Position numbers and translations under genes: made by a program
Part shown: positions 45,780-54,229 of the stretch, in pieces
Position numbering within the stretch: position 1 is the stretch's first letter
How the letters are laid out: each line of letters starts with the position of its first letter
NCBI RefSeq assembly: GCF_021233055.1
Contig: NZ_CP089540.1
Location: forward strand, 1 to 64,000
DNA length: 64,000 nt
Direction of reading: 5' to 3'
Source of the DNA: Spirosoma oryzicola
GTDB taxonomy: Bacteria > Bacteroidota > Bacteroidia > Cytophagales > Spirosomataceae
Notes under the pieces: generated by a model
The model's input: only the letters and a program-made list of their open reading frames with translations
The model's database searches: none
Told to the model about the DNA's origin: nothing

Positions 45780-47810
45780 ATGACCCGTACACTCACGTTT
45801 CAATTTTTCTTGTTTTGTTTTTCCCTGACTGCATGGGGTCAGGGAAAACTAAACGCGTCTCAATCCACAACCCGTTCTGCCAGTCGCGCAGCAATACGTA
45901 AGAATCCGTATGGAGAATTGCCTTTAGGAGCCATTAAACCGCAGGGCTGGTTACGGGAAATGTTGGTTCGTCAGAAAAACGGCGCAACGGGTAATCTGGA
46001 CAAGCTGTATCCGCTGGTCATGAACGAGCGGAACGGCTGGTTAGGCGGTGATGGCGATCAATGGGAACGGGGCCCCTACTGGATTGACGGTCTGTTGCCG
46101 CTTGCTTACATGCTGGACGATCAGGAGCTGATCAACAAAACGAAGCCCTGGGTAGAATGGGCCATCAACAGCCAGCAGCCAGACGGGTACTTTGGTCCCT
46201 CCAAAGATTACAGTTCTGAACCGGGACTCCAGCGCGACAACAGCCGCGACTGGTGGCCCAAGATGGTGATGCTGAAAATTTTGAAACAGTATTACTCCGC
46301 TACCAACGACAAACGAGTCATCAACCTGATGACGAATTATTTTAAGTATCAACTAAAGGAGTTGCCTAAAAAACCGCTCGATCACTGGACCTACTGGGCG
46401 CGGTATCGGGGTGGCGACAACCTGATGGTTGTTTACTGGCTGTACTCCATTACGGGCGACAAATTCCTGTTGGACCTGGGCGATCTGATTCATAAACAAA
46501 CGTTTGATTACACCAACGCTTTTCTGCATACCGACATGCTGAGTAAGCCGGGTAGCATTCATTGCGTAAATCTGGCGCAGGGCATCAAAGCACCGCTGAT
46601 TTATTACCAGAATCACCCGGAAAAAAAATACCTGGATGCTACCAAAAAAGGCTTCGCTGACCTACGCAAGTACAACGGGATGGCACACGGCCTCTACGGA
46701 GGAGATGAAGCGCTGCACGGCAACAATCCGACGCAGGGCTCGGAACTGTGCTCGGCGGTAGAAATGATGTTCTCACTGGAAAGTATGCTAGCCATAACCG
46801 GCGATATTAGTTTTGCCGACCATCTTGAGAAAATCGCATTCAATGCCCTGCCCGCCCAGATTTCGGACGATTTCATGACTCGTCAGTATTTTCAGCAGGC
46901 CAATCAGGTGATGGCAACGCGGCAAGTCCGCAATTTTGGCGATAATCACGGCGGTACTGATGTATGCTTTGGCTTGCTTTCCGGCTATCCGTGCTGTACC
47001 TCAAACATGCACCAGGGATGGCCTAAATTCACGCAAAACTTGTGGTACACGACGGCTGATAAGGGAATTGCCGCCTTGGTATATGCGCCCAGTGAAGTTA
47101 AAACCACCGTTGCGAATGGAATAAACGTGACGATTAACGAAGAAACGAATTACCCGTTCGAGGAGAGGATCAAATTTGCACTAATTACCGATAAAGCGGT
47201 AAAATCGGTTTCCTTTCCGTTTCATCTTCGCATACCGGAATGGTGTACGAAAGCGTCGATTAAAATCAACGGAAACACATGGCAGGAAGCAAACGGCAAC
47301 CAGATCGTTACGATCAATCGAACTTGGCAATCGGGCGATCTGGTGGAGCTGGAATTACCCATGCATGTTAGCAAGAATGTGTGGTTCGAAAATTCCATAT
47401 CGGTCGAGCGCGGACCAATTGTCTACGGTCTGAAGATCGGTGAGGAAAGCAAGCTGGTTAAGAACGACAAAGATCCGATTGATTACGGGTCTTCTTACGT
47501 AGAAGTTCGCCCGACGACGCCCTGGAATTACGGCTTGATTCCGGTACCGGATAACAAGCTTGCGGAAGCTTATAAAGTAGAAAAGAGAGGACCTGTTTCG
47601 CCTTTTCCCTGGAACTTGGACAGCGCACCGATCCAGATTAAAACACGAGCCCGACGAATTCCGTCCTGGGGTTTGTATAATGAATCGGCTGGGCAGCTTC
47701 CATACAGTAGCATTTATAATCTGGAAATCGGTGCCGAAGAAGAAATTACGCTTATCCCGTACGGCTGCACCAACCTGCGCATTTCCCAGTTTCCGGTCGT
47801 TCGAAAGTAA
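45780..47810 (+). CDS. GH127 beta-L-arabinofuranosidase family protein (DUF1680), first copy
   Basis: A 676-residue secreted glycosidase. A signal peptide (to SLTAWGQ) is followed by the (alpha/alpha)6 barrel (PYGELPLGAIKPQGWLREMLVRQ, GPYWIDGLLPLAYMLDD). The cysteine-glutamate zinc-site pattern of HypBA1-type enzymes is present: Glu322 and Cys324 in SELCSAVEMMF, Cys405-Cys406 in GYPCCTSNMHQGW, the second Cys being the likely nucleophile partner. Beta-sandwich domains complete the C-terminus. It should release beta-L-arabinofuranose or a related sugar. I chose the ATG at 45780 because it follows the leader repeat; an upstream Met lies inside it. It lies 76 bp before its paralogue. Confidence 0.92.
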   Translation: MTRTLTFQFFLFCFSLTAWGQGKLNASQSTTRSASRAAIRKNPYGELPLGAIKPQGWLREMLVRQKNGATGNLDKLYPLVMNERNGWLGGDGDQWERGPYWIDGLLPLAYMLDDQELINKTKPWVEWAINSQQPDGYFGPSKDYSSEPGLQRDNSRDWWPKMVMLKILKQYYSATNDKRVINLMTNYFKYQLKELPKKPLDHWTYWARYRGGDNLMVVYWLYSITGDKFLLDLGDLIHKQTFDYTNAFLHTDMLSKPGSIHCVNLAQGIKAPLIYYQNHPEKKYLDATKKGFADLRKYNGMAHGLYGGDEALHGNNPTQGSELCSAVEMMFSLESMLAITGDISFADHLEKIAFNALPAQISDDFMTRQYFQQANQVMATRQVRNFGDNHGGTDVCFGLLSGYPCCTSNMHQGWPKFTQNLWYTTADKGIAALVYAPSEVKTTVANGINVTINEETNYPFEERIKFALITDKAVKSVSFPFHLRIPEWCTKASIKINGNTWQEANGNQIVTINRTWQSGDLVELELPMHVSKNVWFENSISVERGPIVYGLKIGEESKLVKNDKDPIDYGSSYVEVRPTTPWNYGLIPVPDNKLAEAYKVEKRGPVSPFPWNLDSAPIQIKTRARRIPSWGLYNESAGQLPYSSIYNLEIGAEEEITLIPYGCTNLRISQFPVVRK

Positions 47811-47886
47811 CATCGATTATGAGCCCAACACTGTGCATAAATTATGTTTGTTTCCTCACCCTTAACGCATCTTGGCTACGCAATTC

Positions 47887-49905
47887 ATGAAAAACGTTTT
47901 CTCGTTGGGCTTTCTTAGCGCTTTACTATCGCTTACGGTTAGCGCTCAGTCGCCCAAACCTGTTCCCGAAAAGTACCGGGAGTTACCACTGTCGGCCATC
48001 AAACCCACCGGTTGGTTACGCCATCAGCTGCAAATTATGCGCGACGGTACAACCGGTCACCTCGACGAAATTTACAGCAAAATAAGCAATGACAACGGCT
48101 GGCTGGGCGGCAAGGGCGATGCCTGGGAAGAAACCCCTTACTGGCTCGATGGCGCGGTACCGTTGGCTTATCTCCTGGATGACAAAGCTTTACAGCAAAA
48201 AGTAGCAAAATACGTTAACTGGGTTATCGAGAACCAGCGTCCATCGGGTTACTTTGGGGCCACCACCAAGGATGAGCGAGAGAAAAACGTTAAGATAGAC
48301 GTCGCCAACTGCGCTTCCGGCGACGATTGGTGGCCCAAGATGGTGATGCTGAAAGTAATTCAGCAGTACTATTCCGCCACGAACGACAAGCGGGTGGTTC
48401 CGTTCATGACGAAGTATTTTCACTATCAATTGCAGGCGCTGAAAAGTTGCCCCGTTGGTAAATGGACTGAGTGGGCAGCGTCGCGCGGGGCGGATAATGT
48501 CATGATGGCGCAATGGTTATACGGCATCACCGGCGACAAATCGTTGCTTGAACTAGCGTCAATGATCGAATCCCAGAGTTTTCAATGGAGCGAATGGTTG
48601 GGTAATCGCGACTGGGTGATTGGCGCTGCGGCTCAGCAAAACGGCGACCACTGGATGCGTCGTCACGCGGTCAACGTGGGGATGGCACTTAAATCCCCCG
48701 CAGTCAACTATCAGCGGACTGGCGACGCAAAGTTTCTCCGATCACTGAAAACCGGTTTCAACGACCTGATGACCTTACACGGCTTGCCGATGGGCATTTT
48801 CTCCGGTGACGAAGATTTACACGGCAATGATCCAACGCAGGGCGTCGAACTTTGCGCCATCGTCGAATCGATGTTTTCCCTGGAAAAAATCATCGGTATT
48901 ACGGGTGATATTCAGTACATGGACGCTTTGGAGCGTATGACGTTCAACGCCTTACCAACGCAAACCACCGACGATTACAACGCCAAGCAGTATTTTCAGA
49001 TTGCCAATCAGGTTCACGTGAAGCGCGGAGTGTTCAATTTCTCCTTGCCTTTCGGCCGGGAGATGAACAATGTGTTTGGTATGCGGAGCGGTTACACGTG
49101 TTGCCTCGCCAACATGCACCAGGGTTGGACAAAATTTGCGACTCATTTGTGGTACGCATCCCCCGACAAGGGCCTGGCAGCTTTAGCGTATAGCCCCAAC
49201 GAGGTAACCGCAAAAGTAGGCGTCAAACAGACCGAAGTCACCCTGCGCGAAAGCACCACTTACCCGTTTGACGAAACGATTCGGTTTGATTTGTCTACCC
49301 CATCGGATGTACAGTTTCCTTTGCACCTGCGTATTCCCTCCTGGTGTCAAAAAGCAATGGTAACGGTTAACGGCAAATCGGTTCAAACATCCGAAGGCGG
49401 AAAAATCATTGTACTCAACCGGCTCTGGAAAAACGGCGATAAGATCATGCTGCAACTCCCGATGGCCGTTAACACCTCAAACTGGGGCCGTAATTCGCGG
49501 ACGGTGGAACGAGGCCCACTGGTGTATGCTCTGAAACTTGAAGAAACCTGGCAAAAAGAAAACCAGAAGGAGGAAGGCGACTACTTTACCGTTTTTCCGA
49601 AAAGCGACTGGAATTATGGACTGCTGGATAAAATCGTGAAAGATCCGGCAGCCAATCTGGAGGTAAAAATCGGTAAGCCTGTTACCGACACCTTTGTCTG
49701 GAATCTGCAAAACGCCCCGTTGGAAATTAAGGCATCCGCCAAAAAGATTCCGGAGTGGAAAATTGTTAACGATGTTGCCCCCCAACCCGTAACCGATCGG
49801 GATGGTCATTTTCTCGGCAAAGTGGATGACAACGTAGAAACGATTACACTTGTGCCCTACGGCTGCACAAAAGTCCGCGTAGTCGCTTTTCCCATAGTTA
49901 AATAG
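47887..49905 (+). CDS. GH127 beta-L-arabinofuranosidase family protein (DUF1680), second copy
   Basis: A 672-residue secreted paralogue. The start is the ATG at 47887 (MKNVFSLGFLSALLSLTVSAQ); the TTG five codons upstream is rejected. Key residues fall at the same places as in copy 1: Glu321, Cys323 (VELCAIVESMF) and Cys405-Cys406 (GYTCCLANMHQGW). The two proteins share long blocks (DDWWPKMVMLKVIQQYYSATNDKRV) but differ in loops, so they may take different linkages or side chains. It ends at a strong terminator. Confidence 0.92.
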   Translation: MKNVFSLGFLSALLSLTVSAQSPKPVPEKYRELPLSAIKPTGWLRHQLQIMRDGTTGHLDEIYSKISNDNGWLGGKGDAWEETPYWLDGAVPLAYLLDDKALQQKVAKYVNWVIENQRPSGYFGATTKDEREKNVKIDVANCASGDDWWPKMVMLKVIQQYYSATNDKRVVPFMTKYFHYQLQALKSCPVGKWTEWAASRGADNVMMAQWLYGITGDKSLLELASMIESQSFQWSEWLGNRDWVIGAAAQQNGDHWMRRHAVNVGMALKSPAVNYQRTGDAKFLRSLKTGFNDLMTLHGLPMGIFSGDEDLHGNDPTQGVELCAIVESMFSLEKIIGITGDIQYMDALERMTFNALPTQTTDDYNAKQYFQIANQVHVKRGVFNFSLPFGREMNNVFGMRSGYTCCLANMHQGWTKFATHLWYASPDKGLAALAYSPNEVTAKVGVKQTEVTLRESTTYPFDETIRFDLSTPSDVQFPLHLRIPSWCQKAMVTVNGKSVQTSEGGKIIVLNRLWKNGDKIMLQLPMAVNTSNWGRNSRTVERGPLVYALKLEETWQKENQKEEGDYFTVFPKSDWNYGLLDKIVKDPAANLEVKIGKPVTDTFVWNLQNAPLEIKASAKKIPEWKIVNDVAPQPVTDRDGHFLGKVDDNVETITLVPYGCTKVRVVAFPIVK

Positions 49906-49937
49906 TACGAACACCTATTGCTAAACGTTCGTGCCGT

Positions 49938-49971
49938 GAAGGGGGCATTACGGGCTCGTAGTGCCCCCTTC
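49938..49971. terminator. bidirectional terminator between GH127 and the barrel gene
   Basis: A 15-bp stem with one G-U pair (49938-49952 with 49957-49971) and a 4-base loop contains five consecutive G-C pairs. It starts 33 bp after the GH127 stop and ends 2 bp before the convergent gene's stop. Confidence 0.85.
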
Positions 49972-49973
49972 AT

Positions 49974-50690
49974 CTATTTAGGCGTATAGGTCAACTGCAC
50001 AACTACTGCCTGCTGCCCATCCTGGTTTGATCGACGCCAGCCAACAGCTAATGGGAGATGCTTTTGCAGATACACTTCAGCCCCAAGAACCAGCTGACCA
50101 TATTCGTGTGTACCGGTTGCCCAATCGCCGAGTATGTGTACTTTCTCGAACCAGACACCCGCGTCGAAGCCTGCATGAAAACCTACCGTCGATCCTTCGG
50201 CCAGATAGCGCTGATTACCGGCGTAAGCACCTACAACGGTTTTGTAGTGTTCATTGGCAAAAGAGCCACCCAGGTTTACATACCCCCACCCCACCCAGGA
50301 ACTTCGGTCTTTGGTAGGATACAGGTTCAGCCCCGTTTGTCCACCAATGCCTACATGCAGACTTTCGGTTAGGTCGAACGTTTTTTGTGCATTGAGCAGT
50401 AACAACGGCGCATAAGGCATTTCAATCGTGGTATCGTTACGTTGCCAGGTATGCTGCTGAGGCAGGTAGTCCAGGTTGTACAGATTCACACCAACTTCCC
50501 AATTGCGGCCCAGGCCGTAGTTCACCGTTGTTGATGAGCGTAATTCTTCTGCATTTACGTCGACCTGCTGTTGAGCCAGTATTTTGTGTTTAGGCGTCAT
50601 ATCGGACGATGGGACGCTGAAAATAGTTTGCTGAGCCAGTGCACTCAGGCTACAGCTTAGCAGCCAAAAAAGAAGATAGATTGTTTTCAC
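49974..50690 (-). CDS. outer-membrane beta-barrel protein, function unknown
   Basis: A 238-residue exported protein. The start is a GTG at 50690 that opens a signal peptide (KTIYLLFWLLSCSLSALAQ). The rest alternates amphipathic strands with aromatic ends (TVNYGLGRNWEVGVNLYNLDYL, SLHVGIGGQTGLNLYP, HEYGQLVLGAEVYL, QAVVVQLTYTPK), the look of an 8- to 12-strand outer-membrane barrel. I do not recognise a family. It lies just upstream of nothing obvious and downstream of the DUF6766 relic on the same strand. Confidence 0.7.
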   Translation of the reverse strand: MKTIYLLFWLLSCSLSALAQQTIFSVPSSDMTPKHKILAQQQVDVNAEELRSSTTVNYGLGRNWEVGVNLYNLDYLPQQHTWQRNDTTIEMPYAPLLLLNAQKTFDLTESLHVGIGGQTGLNLYPTKDRSSWVGWGYVNLGGSFANEHYKTVVGAYAGNQRYLAEGSTVGFHAGFDAGVWFEKVHILGDWATGTHEYGQLVLGAEVYLQKHLPLAVGWRRSNQDGQQAVVVQLTYTPK

Positions 50691-50719
50691 GTTGAGGAAA
50701 AATGGAATTAATAAGCTAC

Positions 50720-51379
50720 TTATTTCCCTGTTTCATCGTCAGGGGCATCAACAGGTTTGGATTCGGGGGAGCCTTTCTGACGGAGAAAGATAGATAGCAC
50801 AACAATAGAGAGTACGGATAGAAACTCGCTCTGCCAGTTCTGCAAGGATTGAAACCAAAACTCACTCGTTCCTAGAAACTGCCCTAATGAAAGCACTTCC
50901 GTTTTGCCTTTCAAAGCGTTTTCCGTGTTGTATTCTTTCATACCACCGATAGCATGTAGGTAGAAAGAAAGGGCAAACAACAAAAGAAAGGCAATACTCA
51001 GCGAGTTCTTATAAAGCATCAGGATTAGTCCACCCTGCCGAACGGGCCAGGGTGCGCCCGGACGCGTGGCCGATGGCTCCCGATCCACTTCTTCCGGCTC
51101 ATCGAGGCTTTTGGACTCAGAAGAGCCCTTCTGTCACAGTGAAACTGTTAGAAGCACGTACAGACCCATCTGCAAAAATTCGCTCTCCCAGTTTTCAAAG
51201 ACAGCCTCAATACAGTGGCCGCTGCTCAGGTACGACAAAAAGTTAATGGGAGACCGTCCATAATCGGTTAGCTCATCATTGAAGTTGTGCCAGCCTACAA
51301 CTAGCTGACCTCCCAGCGTCAATAACGTGATGACAACAAGCACAAGAGAGAGGTTATTCTCGCGCAAAAACTTCTTCAT
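50720..51379 (-). pseudogene. DUF6766 family membrane protein split by one in-frame stop codon
   Basis: One continuous 220-codon frame is broken only at codon 82 by TGA (51136-51134). Both sides match a single DUF6766-type protein made of two similar halves, each with a hydrophobic helix, a NW-SEFL helix and QKGS-ESK. In half two the sequence before QKGSPESK is IFLR; in half one it is VSL then the stop then QKGSSESK, so the stop replaces an expected Arg. CGA to TGA is a one-base change. The ATG at 51379 and the reading frame are otherwise intact. A real nonsense mutation, read-through or an assembly error are all possible. The family's function is unknown. Confidence 0.82.
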
Positions 51380-51744
51380 ATAACGCCAAATTGATTTAGT
51401 TCTAGAACGTGCGGTTAAAGGGTATCCATTTTAAAGAACCTAACAGGCCGTATTCGTTTTCCGCTAAATGCAACAGTTGCTTACTGTCTATGTCACCTAA
51501 GTTATAACTCAGATCACTGAAAGGTTCTTTGTGTTACTGAACGACCTTACACAAGCGTCTTTCGATGATTTGAAAGCACCATAGTCAACCCATCCTATCC
51601 ATCAACTGTTACGCTGTAATGAGCTAACAGTCCGGCGGGTACGTGATCTCTGCAATAGCTCCATTCCTAGTTTCAACAAAGCCAGTTAATTAAGTAAATT
51701 TTCTAAACTCTGTACGCACCAGATTATAATCTCTTTTTAATTAT

Positions 51745-51813
51745 GAACCGTTTTTCGAAAAGTCTACATTGACCCAGTTTATTGATCAATGTAGACTTTT
51801 CGAAAAACGGTTC
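51745..51813. repeat. 28-bp perfect inverted repeat beside the replication origin
   Basis: Left arm 51745-51772 and right arm 51786-51813 are perfectly complementary, separated by 13 bases. Each arm also contains the small palindrome TTTTCGAAAA. It may be a single-strand initiation hairpin, a transcription barrier guarding the origin, or a recombinase site. The 365 bp between the DUF6766 relic and this repeat (51380-51744) contain no gene or other clear signal. Confidence 0.75.
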
Positions 51814-52000
51814 GTATAAAACCGTCACCTAGTCGTCCGTACTTTTCGATACCGCTGTTTAAAAAATGGTCCGTACACTCTTTTATCATTAGTAGTTTGA
51901 CTTATAACCAGCCAACATTCTGATTGAATCATTTCTATACGCTGACTATGTGTCAGAGTAGATCGTTGAGATTCAGCAACCTGTTCTAGCAAAACTGTCC

Positions 52001-52042
52001 AACTATAACTCATATCACGTCTAACTATAACCTATATCACGT
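52001..52042 (+). repeat. iteron group 1 (2 copies)
   Basis: Copies start at 52001 and 52023. The second matches the consensus AACTATAACCTATATCACGT exactly; the first has CTCATATC instead of CCTATATC. The spacing of 22 bp places Rep monomers on one face of the helix. Confidence 0.85.
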
Positions 52043-52124
52043 ATCCGCGGAGAGTTTCTTTTTTATGCGCACTGCTTCTTATCTAGGCTGTTTATCGCTT
52101 GGTTTTTAAGAAGAAAAAGAAGAA

Positions 52125-52154
52125 AAACACACAACAAAATGCTGTTGTGTGTTT
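52125..52154 (+). terminator. terminator-like hairpin inside the origin
   Basis: A perfect 12-bp stem (52125-52136 with 52143-52154), 6-base loop, followed by C then five T. It separates iteron groups 1 and 2 and could stop incoming transcription or end a small origin RNA. Confidence 0.55.
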
Positions 52155-52227
52155 CTTTTTATAAAGTTTTAAAATAGTTTCTTTTTAGACCCTCATAACA
52201 TCTTATGAATCAGTAATTTACAAGCTG

Positions 52228-52399
52228 AACTATAACCTATATCACGTTTAACTATAACCTATATCACGTTTAACTATAACCTATATCACGTTTAACTATA
52301 ACCTATATCACGTTTAACTATAACCTGTATCACGTTTAACTATAACCTATATCACGTATGTATAACCTATAACACGTACTACTATAACCTATAACACGT
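52228..52399 (+). repeat. iteron group 2 (8 copies)
   Basis: Copies start at 52228, 52250, 52272, 52294, 52316 and 52338 with a strict 22-bp period and a TT spacer. Copy five has CTGTAT. Two variants with ATAACACGT follow at 52358 and 52380, the step before the first being 20 bp. This is the main Rep-binding array. Confidence 0.93.
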
Positions 52400-52403
52400 A
52401 CGG

Positions 52404-52412
52404 TGTGGATAA
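52404..52412 (-). promoter_or_regulatory. DnaA box
   Basis: TGTGGATAA is the exact reverse complement of the consensus DnaA box TTATCCACA. It lies 4 bp after the last iteron of the main array, so host DnaA is probably recruited for opening. Confidence 0.75.
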
Positions 52413-52545
52413 CTATAATAAGTCGCGCTAACAATGCCGATAATCCTCAAAAAGTTGGCATTCCTACACATACCCGACCGTGTTTACGGAAAATTAGCCT
52501 GAATTATGTACTGATCTAATTGTTTTAGCCTGAACGCACAGGTTG

Positions 52546-52585
52546 AACTATAACTCAAATCACGCAACTATAACCTGTATCACGT
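52546..52585 (+). repeat. iteron group 3 (2 copies) in front of rep
   Basis: Copies at 52546 (variant with CTCAAATCACG) and 52566 (CTGTAT variant) are 20 bp apart and end about 100 bp before the rep ATG. Their position fits an operator by which Rep represses its own gene or handcuffs origins. Confidence 0.75.
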
Positions 52586-52688
52586 AATGAACCACTGTTC
52601 GGGTTTCTGTGGCGTTAATAGAGTTAACGCGCAAGTTTTTGTTATGCGATCTTGTTTTTGTAAGTTCACCCCTGTTGGCTGCAATAGT

Positions 52689-54071
52689 ATGGCAAAAGAA
52701 ACGAAGGTTCGGAAGCGCGCTGATATCGGTGAACGAACGATTGCTCGCATGAAAGCGGGTCGTAACGGAATTGTGGAAGCTACGTACCGAATGGACGTAG
52801 TTGAGTTCAGAGTTTTTTTTACCATGCTGACGATGATCAGCCCGGACGATGTTACCTTCTGCGAATACGAACTACGAGTAGCTGACATTATCCGGTTATT
52901 TAGCTTGAGTCGGGATGGACGTAGCTACGAAACGATAAAGGAAGCAGCCGAGCGGTTGGTCAACAAAACAATGGTTATCTACCACACCAAGGAAGATGGC
53001 AATCGTTACCGAACCGTTATTCCATTTCTGACAAGCGCCAGCTCACAGATTGGCGATGCTAAAATGGAGTCTATTCGCGTTACGTTTCACCCCGAATTAA
53101 AGCCGTTTCTGCTGCAACTACGAACCGAATACCTGGAATTTGATGTACGGAATTTAGCGCGGGTACAAAGTCAGTATTCTATTCGGCTCTACATGATGCT
53201 GCGTCACCAGATGAACCTTAAAAAAACATCGGTTCGCTACACGGTAGAGCGTCTGCGGGAAGTTTTCGAAATCGGTGATAAAGATTACCCGCTGTATGGC
53301 AATTTCAAGCAAAAGGTTTTAGTCAGAGCCTGCACAGACTTGAGTACGACAACCAACATCCGGGTCGATAAAATGGAGGAAGAGCGTAGCAACCGGAAGG
53401 TTGTGGCGGTCGTGTTTCACATGTCTTCACAGGAACTACCGCTTGTTTTGCCCGATGGTGAAGGCATTACGGCCAGCGTAAGCACACCCGTAGCTACAAG
53501 TAGTAAAAAAAGTAATAAGGCGGTTGTTGAAATCGATGACCCAGCGACTGACTCGTTGGTAGATGAGCTTCACCCGCTCGTTGCTCAGTATGTTGGTCGC
53601 GAAGCCGTACGTACCTGGCTGCACCAGTCGTCGGAGGATCAAGTGCGTACCGCAATCGATTATACGCTAAAGCAACTTAAACAGGGGGCTACCATCAAGA
53701 ATGTGGGCGGTTATTTACAACGGATGGTGAGCATGTCGATACCCTTATCGTTTGATGAGCCGGTCCCTCCTGTCACCAAAACAAATCGCCCGACTGACGT
53801 ACAGTCGAATGTTCAGAAGGAGCAACAAGCCCTTGAAAATGCGCGACTCGAAGCCTTGACAGAGAAGAAATACCAGGCGGCCATTCAGGTGTTAAGTGAT
53901 CATCCTGAGTGGCATGAAACCGTTGCTGAACACATGCAGTCGGGTTTGTTCGGCAAGTTCTACAAGGAAAAGCTAAGTCTGCTCGAGAACATTAGGAATC
54001 CGGCTATGTACGGTCCTCTCTTCCAAGCTATAGAGCGGCTCAAAGCCGATGTTTTTACGGATATTAACTAA
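52689..54071 (+). CDS. replication initiator protein, Rep_3 (RepA/RepB) family
   Basis: A 460-residue plasmid replication initiator. Two winged-helix domains are recognisable: WH1 around YRMDVVEFRVFFTMLTMISPDDVTFCEYELRVADIIRLF, and WH2 around SQYSIRLYMMLRHQMNLKKTSVRYTVERLREVFEIGDKDYPLYGNFKQKVL. A C-terminal extension of about 180 residues is more variable and helical. I start at ATG 52689 (MAKETKVRKR) because the in-frame extension to 52587 abuts the last iteron and is Cys-rich and unlike the family. Rep should bind the iterons upstream and melt the origin with DnaA. Confidence 0.9.
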   Translation: MAKETKVRKRADIGERTIARMKAGRNGIVEATYRMDVVEFRVFFTMLTMISPDDVTFCEYELRVADIIRLFSLSRDGRSYETIKEAAERLVNKTMVIYHTKEDGNRYRTVIPFLTSASSQIGDAKMESIRVTFHPELKPFLLQLRTEYLEFDVRNLARVQSQYSIRLYMMLRHQMNLKKTSVRYTVERLREVFEIGDKDYPLYGNFKQKVLVRACTDLSTTTNIRVDKMEEERSNRKVVAVVFHMSSQELPLVLPDGEGITASVSTPVATSSKKSNKAVVEIDDPATDSLVDELHPLVAQYVGREAVRTWLHQSSEDQVRTAIDYTLKQLKQGATIKNVGGYLQRMVSMSIPLSFDEPVPPVTKTNRPTDVQSNVQKEQQALENARLEALTEKKYQAAIQVLSDHPEWHETVAEHMQSGLFGKFYKEKLSLLENIRNPAMYGPLFQAIERLKADVFTDIN

Positions 54072-54171
54072 TCGTTTGTCGTTTAGATATAATTCTTCTA
54101 CCAGCTACCCTAAAATGCCTGTCAAGAGATTCGCTTACTAACGAGAAAGTAACATAAATCGCCAGAATTAT

Positions 54172-54201
54172 TTTGGATAAAAGAAGTTCTTTATACCTTT
54201 G
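54172..54201 (+). promoter_or_regulatory. promoter of the parAB operon
   Basis: TTTG at 54172-54175 and TACCTTTG at 54194-54201 match the Bacteroidota -33 and -7 elements with an 18-base spacer. Transcription would start about 20 bp before the parA ATG. Confidence 0.65.
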
Positions 54202-54206
54202 GAAAA

Positions 54207-54220
54207 GATAAATATTTATC
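54207..54220 (+). promoter_or_regulatory. 14-bp palindrome, candidate ParA operator
   Basis: GATAAATATTTATC is a perfect palindrome between the -7 element and the parA start. ParA has an N-terminal helix-turn-helix-like domain, so autorepression at this site is likely. Confidence 0.6.
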
Positions 54221-54229
54221 CAGGGTACG

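Larger units (their letters stand above)
51745..52585 (+). other. plasmid replication origin (oriV), iteron type
   Basis: About 840 non-coding bp directly in front of the Rep_3 gene. It carries twelve iterons in three groups, one perfect DnaA box, an AT-rich stretch at 52080-52220, a terminator-like hairpin and a 28-bp inverted repeat. The layout (iterons plus DnaA box upstream of a winged-helix initiator) is that of theta-replicating iteron plasmids such as those of the RepA/RepE/pi class. Confidence 0.85.

Noticed and set aside
51825..52013. 62-codon minus-strand open frame within the origin
   Set aside because: Its start lies inside an iteron, the composition is not protein-like and no family is recognisable.
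52001..52585. Regular 20-bp repeats that could be read as a CRISPR array
   Set aside because: Spacers are only 2 bp in the main array, there are no cas genes, and the repeats precede a Rep_3 initiator; they are iterons.
52587..52688. Extended N-terminus of Rep from 52587
   Set aside because: The added 34 residues are Cys-rich and abut the last iteron; ATG 52689 gives the normal family start.
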